Assembly (NCBI GenBank): GCA_947628705.1
Contig: CANRAZ010000006.1
Coordinates: 1 to 64,000, forward strand
Direction of reading: 5' to 3'
From: an uncultured Lachnospiraceae bacterium
GTDB lineage: Bacteria > Bacillota > Clostridia > Lachnospirales > Lachnospiraceae
DNA: 64,000 bases
Shown: positions 37,489-47,455 of the stretch, piece after piece
Layout of the letters: each line of letters opens with the position of its first letter
Position numbering within the stretch: the stretch's first letter is position 1
The notes under the pieces: model-generated
The model's input: the letters and a program-made list of their open reading frames with translations, nothing else
Database searches by the model: none
Told to the model about the DNA's origin: nothing
Program-made: the position numbers and the translations under genes

Positions 37489-37536
37489 TTGACAGGTAAA
37501 AGAAAAAATAGTATGATTTATTATACAAATCATACT
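37489..37536 (+). promoter_or_regulatory. AbrB-operon promoter overlapped by a perfect palindrome
   Basis: TTGACA (37489-37494), 17 bases, TATGAT (37512-37517) make a strong promoter. AGTATGATTT (37510-37519) and AAATCATACT (37527-37536) form a perfect inverted repeat with a seven-base centre, covering the -10 box and the start point. It is very probably the binding site of the AbrB-like protein encoded next. Confidence 0.75.
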
Positions 37537-37555
37537 TAATAAAGGAGATGCTGTT

Positions 37556-37771
37556 ATGTCAAAACCAAAAGGAAAATATGCTTGGACTGCGACGGTGGGT
37601 GAAAAAGGACAAATTGTCATACCGAAAAAGGCAAGAGAAATATTTGATATTAAACCGGGAGATACATTAGTGCTTTTAGGCGATGAGAAGAGGGGGATTG
37701 CAATTCCTCCGAAAACAATGTTTTCGCAGTTTGCAGCCGCCATATTTGAGACCGCAGAGGAGGAAGAGTAA
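37556..37771 (+). CDS. AbrB/SpoVT-type DNA-binding regulator
   Basis: This 71-residue swapped-hairpin DNA-binding protein has the typical core ATVGEKGQIVIPKKAREIFDIKPGDTLVLLGDEKRGIAI (about residues 12-50) followed by a short helical tail. Such proteins act as dimers or tetramers on palindromic sites, and MazE-like antitoxins share the fold. AAAGGAG precedes the ATG. Its stop codon overlaps the start of the ABC ATPase gene, so it is the regulator of its own transporter operon. The inverted repeat in the promoter supports negative autoregulation. No toxin gene is adjacent, so an antitoxin role is unlikely. Confidence 0.9.
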   Translation: MSKPKGKYAWTATVGEKGQIVIPKKAREIFDIKPGDTLVLLGDEKRGIAIPPKTMFSQFAAAIFETAEEEE

Positions 37772-38502
37772 TGGCGCTGTGCAGTATCAGAAATTTAAGC
37801 AAATCCTATGCCTCCTTTTCCCTATCTGACGTGTCTTTTGAATTAAATGCCGGACAGATTACGGGTTTTATCGGCAGAAACGGAGCGGGTAAAACTACGA
37901 CGATAAAATCCATTTTAGGTCTTGTTCACCCGGATTGCGGTGAAATCTGTTATTTTGATTTGCCTTTTTCGAAGTACGAGAGGGAAATCAAGCAGCGTAT
38001 CGGTTTTTCCACAGGGACGGTCAACTATTATCCTAAAAGGAGAATTAAGAACATTGCTGCCGTAACGAAAACCTTTTATAAAAATCGGGATGAGAGCGCC
38101 TACAGAGAATATCTGGAAATATTTTCTCTTGATGAAAATAAGATGCCATGCGAGCTTTCCGAAGGAATGAAGGTAAAATTCAATCTTCTTCTTGCTCTTT
38201 CACATAGAGCGGAAATCTTGATCTTGGACGAACCGACAAGCGGACTTGATCCGTTTTCCAGAGATGAGCTTCTCGAATTGTTTATTGAACTGAAAAACAG
38301 AGGCGCCTCAGTGCTGTTTTCAACGCATATTACGTCTGATATTGAAAAATGTGCCGATAATATCATGTATATTAAAAAAGGTAAAGTTGCAGCAGACTGC
38401 TCTAAGGAGGAATTTGTCAAAAGCTTCTGCATGGACGGCGAAACTTTGGAGGAAAGCATATTGAGAATGGAAAGGAATGATAAAATATGGCAAAATTACT
38501 AA
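37771..38502 (+). CDS. ABC transporter ATP-binding protein
   Basis: A 243-residue ATPase with Walker A IGRNGAGKTTT near residues 35-45, the signature LSEGMKVKFNLLLALSH (a degenerate LSGGQ, with E for the first G) and Walker B ILILDEPTSGLDPFS followed by FSTHITSD. It resembles YtrB/BcrA-type ATPases of two-gene exporters. It begins at the last base of the AbrB gene and overlaps the permease gene by 16 bases. It is therefore part of a three-gene regulator-ATPase-permease operon. The exported substrate is unknown. Confidence 0.9.
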   Translation: MALCSIRNLSKSYASFSLSDVSFELNAGQITGFIGRNGAGKTTTIKSILGLVHPDCGEICYFDLPFSKYEREIKQRIGFSTGTVNYYPKRRIKNIAAVTKTFYKNRDESAYREYLEIFSLDENKMPCELSEGMKVKFNLLLALSHRAEILILDEPTSGLDPFSRDELLELFIELKNRGASVLFSTHITSDIEKCADNIMYIKKGKVAADCSKEEFVKSFCMDGETLEESILRMERNDKIWQNY

Positions 38503-39140
38503 AAAAAGAGATGAAGCTTGCTGCCTCGCCTCTTTCCTATATATTTATTGTATTCGGACTGATGGCATTTTTGCCCGGTTACCCTATACTTATTAGTTCG
38601 TTTTTCGTTTGTCTTGGATTGTTTCAGTCGTTTCAATGCGTTAGAGAAGCGAATGACATAACCTATACGGCTCTTTTGCCTGTCGCTAAGAGAGATATTG
38701 TAAAGTCAAAATATATGTTTTGCACCGTGATTGAATTATTCTATTTTATCCTGACGTCAGTGCCTGTACTGGTCCGCATGACGGTATTATCAGACGTTTC
38801 TGTATATCGGAAAAATGCGCTGATGAACGCAAATCTTGTGTATCTGGGCTTTGTGCTGCTGATTTTAGGATTTTTTAATCTGATATTTGTCGGCGGTTTT
38901 TTCAAGACTGCCTATAAATTTGCTAAGCCCTTTGTCGCATTTATTATTGTTGCCTTTTTAGCCGTAGGCATTGGCGAAACGCTTTTTCATATTCCGGCAT
39001 TTTCAGCATTGAATTCCTTTGGCTTTACGCACTTCGGTTTACAGTTAGGCGTATTTATAACGGGTGTGAGTTTATTCGCATTGCTGACTGCAATTTCCTT
39101 GCATCAAGCAATAAATAACTTTGAGCAGATCGACTTATGA
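38487..39140 (+). CDS. ABC-2 type permease
   Basis: The 217-residue membrane protein has six hydrophobic segments: about 15-35, 37-50, 75-95, 110-135, 145-165 and 185-205. The N-terminus KLLKKEMKLAASPLSYIFIVFGLMAFLPGYPIL and the NDITYTALLPVAKRDIVKSKY loop are characteristic of ABC-2 permeases of the AbrB/GntR-controlled two-component exporters of Bacillota. Its ATG lies inside the end of the ATPase gene, implying strict coupling. A terminator hairpin shared with gdhA follows. Confidence 0.85.
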   Translation: MAKLLKKEMKLAASPLSYIFIVFGLMAFLPGYPILISSFFVCLGLFQSFQCVREANDITYTALLPVAKRDIVKSKYMFCTVIELFYFILTSVPVLVRMTVLSDVSVYRKNALMNANLVYLGFVLLILGFFNLIFVGGFFKTAYKFAKPFVAFIIVAFLAVGIGETLFHIPAFSALNSFGFTHFGLQLGVFITGVSLFALLTAISLHQAINNFEQIDL

Positions 39141-39169
39141 TAGATGCTGTATGCAGCAGGAGAGCGCAA

Positions 39170-39205
39170 AAAAATACCGCAGGGCGTTTGTCCTGCGGCA
39201 TTTTA
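39170..39205. terminator. Bidirectional terminator between the ABC operon and gdhA
   Basis: CCGCAGG (39177-39183) pairs with CCTGCGG (39192-39198), with an A-run before and a T-run after. Confidence 0.8.
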
Positions 39206-39228
39206 TATGTTATTGCTTTTATCGGTGA

Positions 39229-40621
<1,393 letters not shown>

Positions 40622-40626
40622 TCATA

Positions 40627-42021
40627 TTAATTTGCCGAGCTTGCCTTAAGGTATTCGTCTATGCTTTTGGCAGCCGTTTTGCCTGCTCCCATCGCAAGTA
40701 TAACGGTAGCGGCGCCGGTAACTGCATCTCCTCCGGCAAATACGCCCGGCTTTGTGGTTGCACCGGTTGCCTCATCGGCGATAATGCACTTGTATTTGTT
40801 TATGTCGAGTCCCTTCGTTGTAGAAGAAATAAGCGGATTAGGAGAGGTTCCAAGAGCCATGATGACAGTATCGACTTCAATCATAAATTCCGAACCCTCG
40901 ATAACTACAGGACGGCGTCTTCCGGACGCATCAGGCTCGCCAAGCTCCATGCGGACGCACTTGATTCCGTTTACCCAGCCCTTTTCGTCAGCGGTGATTT
41001 CAACAGGATTGGTGAGGAGGTCAAAAATAATGCCTTCTTCCTTTGCATGGTGGACTTCCTCAACTCTGGCAGGAAGCTCAGCCTCGCTTCTTCTGTAAAC
41101 GATGTGTACCTCGGCTCCAAGACGCAGAGCGGTACGGGCAGCGTCCATGGCAACGTTTCCACCGCCGACGACCGCAACCTTTTTGCCACGCATGATCGGA
41201 GTAGAAGAGTTTTCATCAAACGCCTTCATAAGATTTGAGCGTGTGAGATATTCGTTGGCGGAGAAAACTCCGAGAGCCTGCTCGCCCGGAATTCCCATGA
41301 ACTTAGGCAGTCCGGCGCCCGAACCGATGAAAACCGCTTTGAAGCCTTCCTCCTCCATAAGCTCGTCGATCGTGGTAGACATTCCTATTACGACGTCCGT
41401 CTCGATTTTAACTCCGAGAGCTTTAAGGTTTTCGATTTCTTTTTTTACAACGGTATCCTTCGGAAGACGGAATTCAGGAATACCGTAAACCAAAACGCCT
41501 CCTGCTTCGTGAAGCGCCTCGAAAACGGTTACGTCATAGCCGTATTTGGCAAGGTCTCCGGCACAGGTAAGCCCTGCAGGTCCTGAACCGATTACTGCTA
41601 CCTTTATTCCGTTGCTTTCGGCACGTTTTCCGTAAACGATCCCGTGTTCTCTTGCCCAGTCGGCAACGAAGCGTTCAAGCTTGCCGATGGCAACGGGATC
41701 GCCCTTTATTCCTCTTATGCACTTGCCCTCGCACTGGGATTCCTGCGGACAGACGCGTCCGCAAACAGCAGGAAGGGCGGAAGCAGAGGCAAGGATCTCA
41801 TATGCCTTCTCAAAATTTCCTTCTTTTACTTCCTGTATAAATGCAGGTATATTTATCGCAACAGGGCAGCCGCTTATGCACTTTGCGTTTTTGCAGTTTA
41901 AGCATCTTGCAGCTTCGGCCATTGCTTCTTCTTCATTGTAGCCGTAGCAAACCTCTTCAAAGTTTGCAGCTCTTACAGCAGGTTCCTGTTCACGCACAGG
42001 GATTTTATGTAAAACATCCAT
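40627..42021 (-). CDS. nfnB: NfnB/GltA-type large subunit of ferredoxin-NADP transhydrogenase
   Basis: This is the 464-residue flavoprotein related to the small subunit of glutamate synthase. N-terminal cysteine motifs (ARCLNCKNAKCISGCPVAINIP and VCGRVCPQESQCEGKC) bind two [4Fe-4S] clusters. VAVIGSGPAGLTCAGDLAKYGYDVTVFE binds FAD and KVAVVGGGNVAMDAARTALRLGAEVHIVYRR binds NADPH. In NfnAB this subunit holds the bifurcating FAD. Annotation as glutamate synthase alone is rejected because the partner gene is an NfnA-type subunit that overlaps its start and no GltB large subunit is present. The predicted role is NADH plus reduced ferredoxin to two NADPH, reversibly. Confidence 0.9.
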   Translation of the reverse strand: MDVLHKIPVREQEPAVRAANFEEVCYGYNEEEAMAEAARCLNCKNAKCISGCPVAINIPAFIQEVKEGNFEKAYEILASASALPAVCGRVCPQESQCEGKCIRGIKGDPVAIGKLERFVADWAREHGIVYGKRAESNGIKVAVIGSGPAGLTCAGDLAKYGYDVTVFEALHEAGGVLVYGIPEFRLPKDTVVKKEIENLKALGVKIETDVVIGMSTTIDELMEEEGFKAVFIGSGAGLPKFMGIPGEQALGVFSANEYLTRSNLMKAFDENSSTPIMRGKKVAVVGGGNVAMDAARTALRLGAEVHIVYRRSEAELPARVEEVHHAKEEGIIFDLLTNPVEITADEKGWVNGIKCVRMELGEPDASGRRRPVVIEGSEFMIEVDTVIMALGTSPNPLISSTTKGLDINKYKCIIADEATGATTKPGVFAGGDAVTGAATVILAMGAGKTAAKSIDEYLKASSAN

Positions 42022-42908
42022 TATTTGTCACCTCCGCACTGACCGCAGCCGCCGTGGTGAGAATCGCCTTCTTTGATTTTGAGGAAATCTCTTCCTTCCT
42101 TTGTGCGATACATGGCAGCTCTCTTCATAGCCTGATCGAAATCGACCTTGTGTCCGTCAAATTCAGGTCCGTCAACGCAGGCAAATTTCACCTCGTCTCC
42201 GACGACAAGGCGGCAGCCTCCGCACATTCCCGTTCCGTCGACCATGACCGGATTCATTGAAACGATAGTAGGGATCCCGAGTTCCTTGGTAAGAAGGCAA
42301 ACAAATTTCATCATTATCATCGGTCCGATGGAAATGCAGAGATCGTAATGCTTTCCCTCCTCTTCGACAAGGGACTTAAGAGCAACGGTGACCATTCCGG
42401 AACGGCCGTAAGAGCCGTCATCGGTGGTTATTATAAGATTGCTGACGCTTCCCATTTCTTTTTCAAGGATTACAAGCTCCTTGGTTTTCGCACCGATAAT
42501 AACATCGGCAGTTATGCCATGCTCATAAAGCCATTTGGCCTGAGGATAAACAGGAGCGGTGCCAAGACCTCCTGCAACAAAAACGATTTTTTTCTTTTTG
42601 AGTTCTTCAATCGGGGTATTTGTAAGCTCTGACGGCTTTCCAAGCGGCCCGACAAAGTCTTGGATATAATCGCCCGTCTTCAGGGTAGACAGCCTGTAAG
42701 AGCCTGCTCCGACAATCTGAACAACAATAGTAACCGACCCCTTTTCCCTGTCATAATCACAGATAGTGAGAGGAATGCGCTCGCCGTCCTCATGGGAGCG
42801 TACAATCACAAACTGTCCGGGGAGACAGGATTTCGCAACTCTCGGAGCTTCAACATCCATAAGGAATATATTTTCAGCGAGAGTCTTTGCGTTTAAGATT
42901 TTAAACAT
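42021..42908 (-). CDS. nfnA: NfnA-type small subunit (FAD/NAD and [2Fe-2S] protein)
   Basis: The 295-residue protein belongs to the PyrK-like ferredoxin reductase family. PGQFVIVRSHEDGERIPLTICDYD binds FAD, VFVAGGLGTAPVYPQAKWL binds NAD(H), and the cysteines in GTGMCGGCRLVVGDEVKFACVDGPEF bind a [2Fe-2S] cluster. It pairs with NfnB, whose ATG overlaps its stop codon. The C-terminus carries a short His/Cys-rich tail (SHHGGCGQCGGDK) that is not needed for any known Nfn cofactor and may bind a metal. It is first in the nfnA-nfnB-gdhA run. Sulfide dehydrogenase SudB is an alternative name for the same fold. Confidence 0.9.
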   Translation of the reverse strand: MFKILNAKTLAENIFLMDVEAPRVAKSCLPGQFVIVRSHEDGERIPLTICDYDREKGSVTIVVQIVGAGSYRLSTLKTGDYIQDFVGPLGKPSELTNTPIEELKKKKIVFVAGGLGTAPVYPQAKWLYEHGITADVIIGAKTKELVILEKEMGSVSNLIITTDDGSYGRSGMVTVALKSLVEEEGKHYDLCISIGPMIMMKFVCLLTKELGIPTIVSMNPVMVDGTGMCGGCRLVVGDEVKFACVDGPEFDGHKVDFDQAMKRAAMYRTKEGRDFLKIKEGDSHHGGCGQCGGDK

Positions 42909-43046
42909 AAAATGCTTCTCCTTCTTTATTCTGCCGTTTGCGGCGTCCGACGGTGAGAACGGTTTGCTTTAAAGCGCCGTAACGCGTCCTTGCCGCTTTT
43001 GGCAGTGTTCTAAAGCTTCCATATATAAAGGAAGACCTCACGTACT

Positions 43047-43075
43047 ATCTTAATACATAAGATGCGTTTAATCAA
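43047..43075 (-). promoter_or_regulatory. Promoter of nfnA
   Basis: On the minus strand TTGATT (43070-43075) and TAAGAT (43047-43052) are 17 bases apart. A TATCAGATA palindrome lies 35 bases upstream of the -35 box. The leader is about 130 bases. Confidence 0.5.
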
Positions 43076-43712
43076 TGAAAAAAGCATCCTCTTTTATTGA
43101 AAATAAAAAGTATCAGATAATACATGTATACAATCTGCACCCATAAAAAATAGCACTTAACATGCCACAAGACATTCTATCAAATAAATTACAATATGGC
43201 AATGCTAAATTTTATAAATTTTCTATTTTTTTACGTACAATGCAGGTGCGCACGTTCAGTTTTCAATCCGAGCTGTTAATATGAAGCAAAGACGCTTACG
43301 GCAAAATGTTCCGTGTTAAAGAAATTCTGGCTTATCTGCACGGATTTTGCCGGATGTTGGAATCCGGGCATTTAACGGAAAAATCCGGGAGGGGTGGATG
43401 TGGAATACAATATAATGGTTGTACATATTAATGAAGCATAGGATTTTCTCCCGGACTCCTGACAACCCGCAGATGACACTTTTTGACAATATGGAAAAAT
43501 GCGTTGACAGAATCGGACACATATCGGATAATACATGTGTAAGATACATATCCGATAAAAACGGCGCCGGTGCCTGTTGGAAATGCGCTTAGGACAAGTC
43601 GTGATATGGCAAATATAAGCTGCAAAAAATTGTTAAAAAAAATAAAAATCACTGCCTTTTTTACACTATCTGATAAAAAAACAGCCATTCCGAAAAAAAA
43701 TGCAATTTTCAC

Positions 43713-43741
43713 TTGCTAAAAATGCTCTGCTTTTATATAAT
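43713..43741 (+). promoter_or_regulatory. Promoter of the mdh-fum-hdr-flx-frd run
   Basis: TTGCTA (43713-43718) and TATAAT (43736-43741) are 17 bases apart. A TATCTGATA palindrome ends 37 bases upstream of the -35 box. The leader contains a small hairpin TGCCC/GGGCA near 43768-43783. Confidence 0.65.
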
Positions 43742-43824
43742 TGAAAGCAGTATAATTTATCGTTCTATGCCCTTTTGCGGGCAGAGGGGGTAGATTAGAT
43801 AAATAAGGAAAGAAGGATTGGTGT

Positions 43825-44769
43825 ATGAACAAAGTTACCATCATCGGTGCCGGCAGCGTAGGCGCTACGATAGCTTACACGGTTGCGCTTCAGGGTCAGG
43901 CATCTGAAATCTTAATGATCGACATTAACAATGCAAAAGCGGAAGGTGAAGCAATGGATATCCGTCAGGGAAGCCCTTATTTTTCACCTGTTAAGATTAC
44001 TGCAGGAGATTATGCCGACGCAGTTGACTCCGATGTAGTTATCATTACTTCGGGTATTCCGAGAAAGGCAGGTCAGTCCAGACTGGAGCTTGCCCAGACA
44101 AATGTCAATGTAATGAAGGACATTGCACAGAAAATCACAAAGTATGCACCTAATGCAATTTTTATCATTGTAAGCAATCCTGTAGACGTAATGACTTACG
44201 CATTCCATAAGTTTTCGGGCGTTCCTGAAAATAAGATCATCGGTTCCGGAACAACGCTGGACACTGCAAGACTCCGTTCAAGAATCGGTGAGCTTTACAA
44301 CGTAGCTCAGAAAAACGTACATGCTTACGTTTTCGGAGAGCACGGCGATTCTTCTTTTGTTACATGGTCGCTTGCAAATATTTCAAATGTGCCTGTTGAC
44401 AAGTACAAGGACAGCGTAAGCAACTATATGCACGAGTGTCCTGAGCTTGACAAAAACGATATTGAAGATTATATCCGTAAATCAGGCGGACGCATTATCG
44501 AGCGTAAGGGCGCTACCTTCTACGCAATTGCTGTTTCCGTTTGTGAAATTCTTAAAGCTCTTGGAAAGAGCATTGACACCAATATGTGCGTTTCAACGAT
44601 GATGCACGGCGAATACGGCGTTGATGACTGCTGTCTCAGCACTCTTGTTTCCGTGGGCAAGGACGGTATTACCGGTAAAATTTTAGTTCCTCTTTCCGAT
44701 GAAGAAATCGCTCTCCTCCAGAAGAGCGCAGACAGTCTCAAGGCTGTAATAAGCAGCGTTGACCTTTAA
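43825..44769 (+). CDS. mdh: LDH-fold 2-hydroxyacid dehydrogenase, probably malate dehydrogenase
   Basis: A 314-residue NAD-dependent enzyme of the lactate/malate dehydrogenase family. KVTIIGAGSVGATIAYTV binds NAD, DTARLRSRIGELYNV and the catalytic His in YVFGEHGDSSFV are present. The specificity loop reads SGIPRKAGQSRLELAQ: Arg80 stands where lactate dehydrogenases have Gln (Q102 in standard numbering), and Arg at this place selects a 4-carbon dicarboxylate. The IGSGTTLDTARL segment is more LDH-like, so the family is mixed. Position directly before fumarase and fumarate reductase favours oxaloacetate-to-malate reduction. L-lactate dehydrogenase remains the alternative. AGAAGGA precedes the ATG. 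Confidence 0.75.
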   Translation: MNKVTIIGAGSVGATIAYTVALQGQASEILMIDINNAKAEGEAMDIRQGSPYFSPVKITAGDYADAVDSDVVIITSGIPRKAGQSRLELAQTNVNVMKDIAQKITKYAPNAIFIIVSNPVDVMTYAFHKFSGVPENKIIGSGTTLDTARLRSRIGELYNVAQKNVHAYVFGEHGDSSFVTWSLANISNVPVDKYKDSVSNYMHECPELDKNDIEDYIRKSGGRIIERKGATFYAIAVSVCEILKALGKSIDTNMCVSTMMHGEYGVDDCCLSTLVSVGKDGITGKILVPLSDEEIALLQKSADSLKAVISSVDL

Positions 44770-44781
44770 TTTCTGGTTTTT

Positions 44782-44814
44782 AAGGCAGTGCTTCTGAAAT
44801 GACGGCACTGCCTT
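44782..44814 (+). other. Intercistronic hairpin between mdh and fumC
   Basis: AAGGCAGTGC (44782-44791) pairs perfectly with GCACTGCCTT (44805-44814). There is no T tract, so it is more likely an RNA-processing or stabilising element, or a weak attenuator, than a full terminator. Confidence 0.55.
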
Positions 44815-44849
44815 TGCAACGTCTATAATTATGAAACAGGAGGATTTTT

Positions 44850-46226
44850 ATGGAATACCGTATTGAACATGATTCCATGGGCGAGGTTAAGGTCCCTGCC
44901 GATAAATACTGGGCAGCACAGACTGAAAGAAGCCATGAGAATTTCCTTATCGGCGTCGGAATTGAAACAATGCCGAGAGAAATCACATATGCATTCGGCG
45001 TTCTTAAAAAAGCCGCAGCAATTGCGAACAATGCTCTTAAGCCTGAAAAAATGACGGACAGGAAGCTTGCCGCAATTTCGCAGGCATGTGATGAAGTAAG
45101 GAGCGGAGCTCTTAACGACCATTTTCCGCTTGTCGTTTGGCAGACCGGCAGCGGCACTCAGTCAAACATGAATGCCAATGAGGTTATTGCCAACAGGGGA
45201 AATGAAATAGCGGGAGAGAAGCTTCTTCATCCTAATGACGACATTAACATGTCGCAGTCGTCAAACGACACATTCCCAACTGCAATGCATATTGCAGCCG
45301 TTACAATAATAGAAGATAAGCTCTTTCCTGCAATCGACCTTCTTGTAAGCACCTTTAAGAGGCTTGAGGCCGAAAACGAGGGAATCGTCAAGAGCGGAAG
45401 AACTCATCTTCAGGACGCTACTCCGATCACCTTTTCTCAGGAAATCAGCGGCTGGCGTTCAAGTCTTGAAAAGGACAGGAAGCTTCTTGAGCTTTCCCTT
45501 ACAGAGCTTAAGGAACTGGCTCTCGGCGGTACGGCCGTAGGAACTGGACTTAACACTCCTAAGGGCTTTGCCGAGAAGGTTGCGGAAGCGGTAAGCGAGA
45601 TAACAGGTAAGGATTTCATTACAGCTCCTAATAAATTTCATGCGCTGACCAGCAAGGATGAGATAGTGTTTGCACACGGAGCTTTAAAGGCTTTGGCTGC
45701 CGACATGATGAAAATCGCAAATGACGTAAGGTGGCTTGCGAGTGGTCCGAGGCTTGGTCTTGGGGAGATTAAAATTCCTGAAAATGAACCGGGCTCGTCA
45801 ATTATGCCGGGCAAGGTAAATCCTACCCAGTGCGAAGCGGTAACGATGGTTGCCGTTCAGGTTATGGGCAACGATGTGGCTGTCGGAATGGCGGCCAGCC
45901 AGGGAAATTTCGAACTTAATGTGTTCATGCCTGTATGTGCCTATAATTTCCTTCAGTCTGCAAGGCTTCTTGCTGAAGCTATTGTATCCTTTAATAACAA
46001 TTGTGCGGTCGGAATCACTGCAAACAAAGAAAAGATGCATGACAATCTTCACAATTCTTTAATGCTTGTTACGGCGCTCAACCCGTATATAGGATATGAA
46101 AACGCTGCCAAGACCGCTAAAAAGGCGTACAGGGAAAACATATCCTTAAAACAGGCGTGCGTTGAGCTTGGATTCCTGACTGAGGAACGTTTCGATGAAG
46201 TATTCCATCCTGAACAGATGGTATAA
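44850..46226 (+). CDS. fumC: Class II fumarate hydratase
   Basis: The iron-free, oxygen-stable tetrameric fumarase interconverts malate and fumarate. The 458 residues include [51 protein letters not shown] (with the catalytic His) and the family signature [22 protein letters not shown] at 44838-44843 precedes the ATG. It is flanked by the malate-type dehydrogenase and hdrB, placing it in the reductive branch from oxaloacetate to succinate. Use of the class II enzyme rather than the iron-sulfur class I is worth noting in a strict anaerobe. Confidence 0.96.
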   Translation: MEYRIEHDSMGEVKVPADKYWAAQTERSHENFLIGVGIETMPREITYAFGVLKKAAAIANNALKPEKMTDRKLAAISQACDEVRSGALNDHFPLVVWQTGSGTQSNMNANEVIANRGNEIAGEKLLHPNDDINMSQSSNDTFPTAMHIAAVTIIEDKLFPAIDLLVSTFKRLEAENEGIVKSGRTHLQDATPITFSQEISGWRSSLEKDRKLLELSLTELKELALGGTAVGTGLNTPKGFAEKVAEAVSEITGKDFITAPNKFHALTSKDEIVFAHGALKALAADMMKIANDVRWLASGPRLGLGEIKIPENEPGSSIMPGKVNPTQCEAVTMVAVQVMGNDVAVGMAASQGNFELNVFMPVCAYNFLQSARLLAEAIVSFNNNCAVGITANKEKMHDNLHNSLMLVTALNPYIGYENAAKTAKKAYRENISLKQACVELGFLTEERFDEVFHPEQMV

Positions 46227-46260
46227 ATAAAGCCCTTTGGGCAGATTGGAGTAATAGTAT

Positions 46261-47055
46261 ATGGTTTACAGTTATTATCCGGGATGTACATTGAAGACAA
46301 AAGCCAAAGACCTGGATAAGGGTGCAAGACGTGCTGCTGAAGCTCTTGGCATCGTGATGGAAGAGCTTCCTGAATGGCAATGCTGCGGCGGCGTTTACCC
46401 GATGGGTAAGGACGAAATTGCAACTAAGCTTTCTTCAGTGCGTGCCCTTGTAGCTGCAAAAGAGAAGAAGCAGGATCTGCTTACTCTGTGTTCTGCTTGT
46501 CACCATGTTCTCAAACGTGTCAATAACGACATGGCAACAAACGAGGATATCAGGAACAAGGCAAATGCCTACATGGAACTTGAGGAGCCTTATGCGGGCG
46601 AGACAAGGGTCATCCATTATCTTGAGATGCTCAGAGACGTGGTTGGATTTGACAAGCTTAAAGAAGCGGTTACAAATCCTCTTACCGGACGTAAAATAGG
46701 CGCGTATTACGGCTGCCTGCTGCTTCGTCCGAGTAAAACGCTTCAGTTCGACAATCCTGAAAATCCTACGATTATTGAGGATTTCATCAGAGCGATTGGA
46801 GCTGAGCCTGTCGTATACGCTTACAGAAATGAGTGCTGCGGCGGCTACGTAACTCTTGAAAATAAGGACCTTGCAAGATCTAAGGTCGCAAACATTGTTG
46901 AAAGCGCCAAGGAGGGCGGCGCAGAGTGCCTTATCACTGCATGTCCTCTTTGCATGTACAACCTTTCAAACAATAATGCTGCCGGAGATCTTCCTGTGTA
47001 TTACTTTACAGAGCTTCTTTGCGAAGCACTTGGTCTGGATAAGGAGGGCAATTGA
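46261..47055 (+). CDS. hdrB: Heterodisulfide reductase subunit B homologue
   Basis: In methanogens HdrB reduces CoM-S-S-CoB with two unusual [4Fe-4S] clusters. The 264-residue protein has two CCG domains: PGCTLKTKAK through EWQCCGGVYP and CSACHH in the first half, and YYGCLLLRP through NECCGGYVTL and TACPLCMYNL in the second. All cluster cysteines seem to be kept. The organism is a bacterium without these coenzymes as far as can be seen, so the acceptor must differ. Overlap with hdrC and the downstream frdBA suggest that electrons continue to fumarate. GGAG precedes the ATG. Confidence 0.92.
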   Translation: MVYSYYPGCTLKTKAKDLDKGARRAAEALGIVMEELPEWQCCGGVYPMGKDEIATKLSSVRALVAAKEKKQDLLTLCSACHHVLKRVNNDMATNEDIRNKANAYMELEEPYAGETRVIHYLEMLRDVVGFDKLKEAVTNPLTGRKIGAYYGCLLLRPSKTLQFDNPENPTIIEDFIRAIGAEPVVYAYRNECCGGYVTLENKDLARSKVANIVESAKEGGAECLITACPLCMYNLSNNNAAGDLPVYYFTELLCEALGLDKEGN

Positions 47056-47441
47056 TGGAAAATCTTGAAATCGCAAGAGAGCTGGAACGCATCAGCGGAG
47101 TCAATCCGCGTAAGTGCATGAAGTGCGGCAAGTGTTCCGGAACCTGTCCTGCTTATGACAAAATGGAGTATCATCCTCACCAGTTTGTAAGCATGGTTGA
47201 AACCGGAAGAATAGAAAAGCTTCTGGAGTCGGAATCGCTTTTTACCTGTCTTTCATGCTTTGCATGTGTTGAGAGATGTCCTAGAGGCGTTGAACCTGCC
47301 AATATAATCGAGGCGGTCAGACTGATGAAAATACGTCCTCAGAATGAAAATCACCTTCATGCTGAACAGATTCCTGAACTTTTGGACGAGAATCTGCCGC
47401 AGCAGGCAATTGTGAGTGCATTCAGAAAATATAAGAAGTAA
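47055..47441 (+). CDS. hdrC: Heterodisulfide reductase subunit C homologue
   Basis: A 128-residue ferredoxin-like electron wire with two [4Fe-4S] motifs, KCMKCGKCSGTCPAY (about residues 17-31) and FTCLSCFACVERCPRGVEP (about 57-75). It links HdrA and HdrB. The ATG shares its first base with the hdrB stop codon and has AAGGAGGG upstream; a TTG one codon earlier is rejected. The size and motif order match HdrC of HdrABC complexes in methanogens and in bacterial Flx-Hdr clusters. Confidence 0.93.
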   Translation: MENLEIARELERISGVNPRKCMKCGKCSGTCPAYDKMEYHPHQFVSMVETGRIEKLLESESLFTCLSCFACVERCPRGVEPANIIEAVRLMKIRPQNENHLHAEQIPELLDENLPQQAIVSAFRKYKK

Positions 47442-47455
47442 GAAAGGAGAATATC

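Larger units (their letters stand above)
37206..37555. other. Divergent regulatory region, 350 bases
   Basis: It holds the minus-strand promoter of the FtsX-type ABC gene and the plus-strand promoter/operator of the AbrB gene. The stretch between them (about 37290-37480) is AT-rich, with a small hairpin GAAAC-TCAG-GTTTC near 37440. I see no gene in it. Confidence 0.6.
42909..43824. other. 915-base divergent regulatory region between nfnA and mdh
   Basis: No convincing gene lies here; two minus-strand frames of 77 and 94 codons lack ribosome binding sites and plausible composition. The region contains the nfn promoter (minus strand, 43047-43075) and the mdh promoter (43713-43741). It also has four TATCnGATA palindromes: 43111-43119, 43522-43530, 43549-43557 and 43667-43675. 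Two of these are followed directly by ATACATGT. The middle pair forms a perfect inverted repeat. Confidence 0.65.

Noticed and set aside
40627..42021. Glutamate synthase small subunit (GltD)
   Set aside because: No GltB is encoded nearby, and the gene overlaps an NfnA-type partner, so NfnB is preferred.
43316..43712. Two minus-strand reading frames of 77 and 94 codons in the nfnA-mdh gap
   Set aside because: Neither has a ribosome binding site, codon use and composition are unlike the neighbours, and they cover the palindromes and AT-rich promoter DNA.
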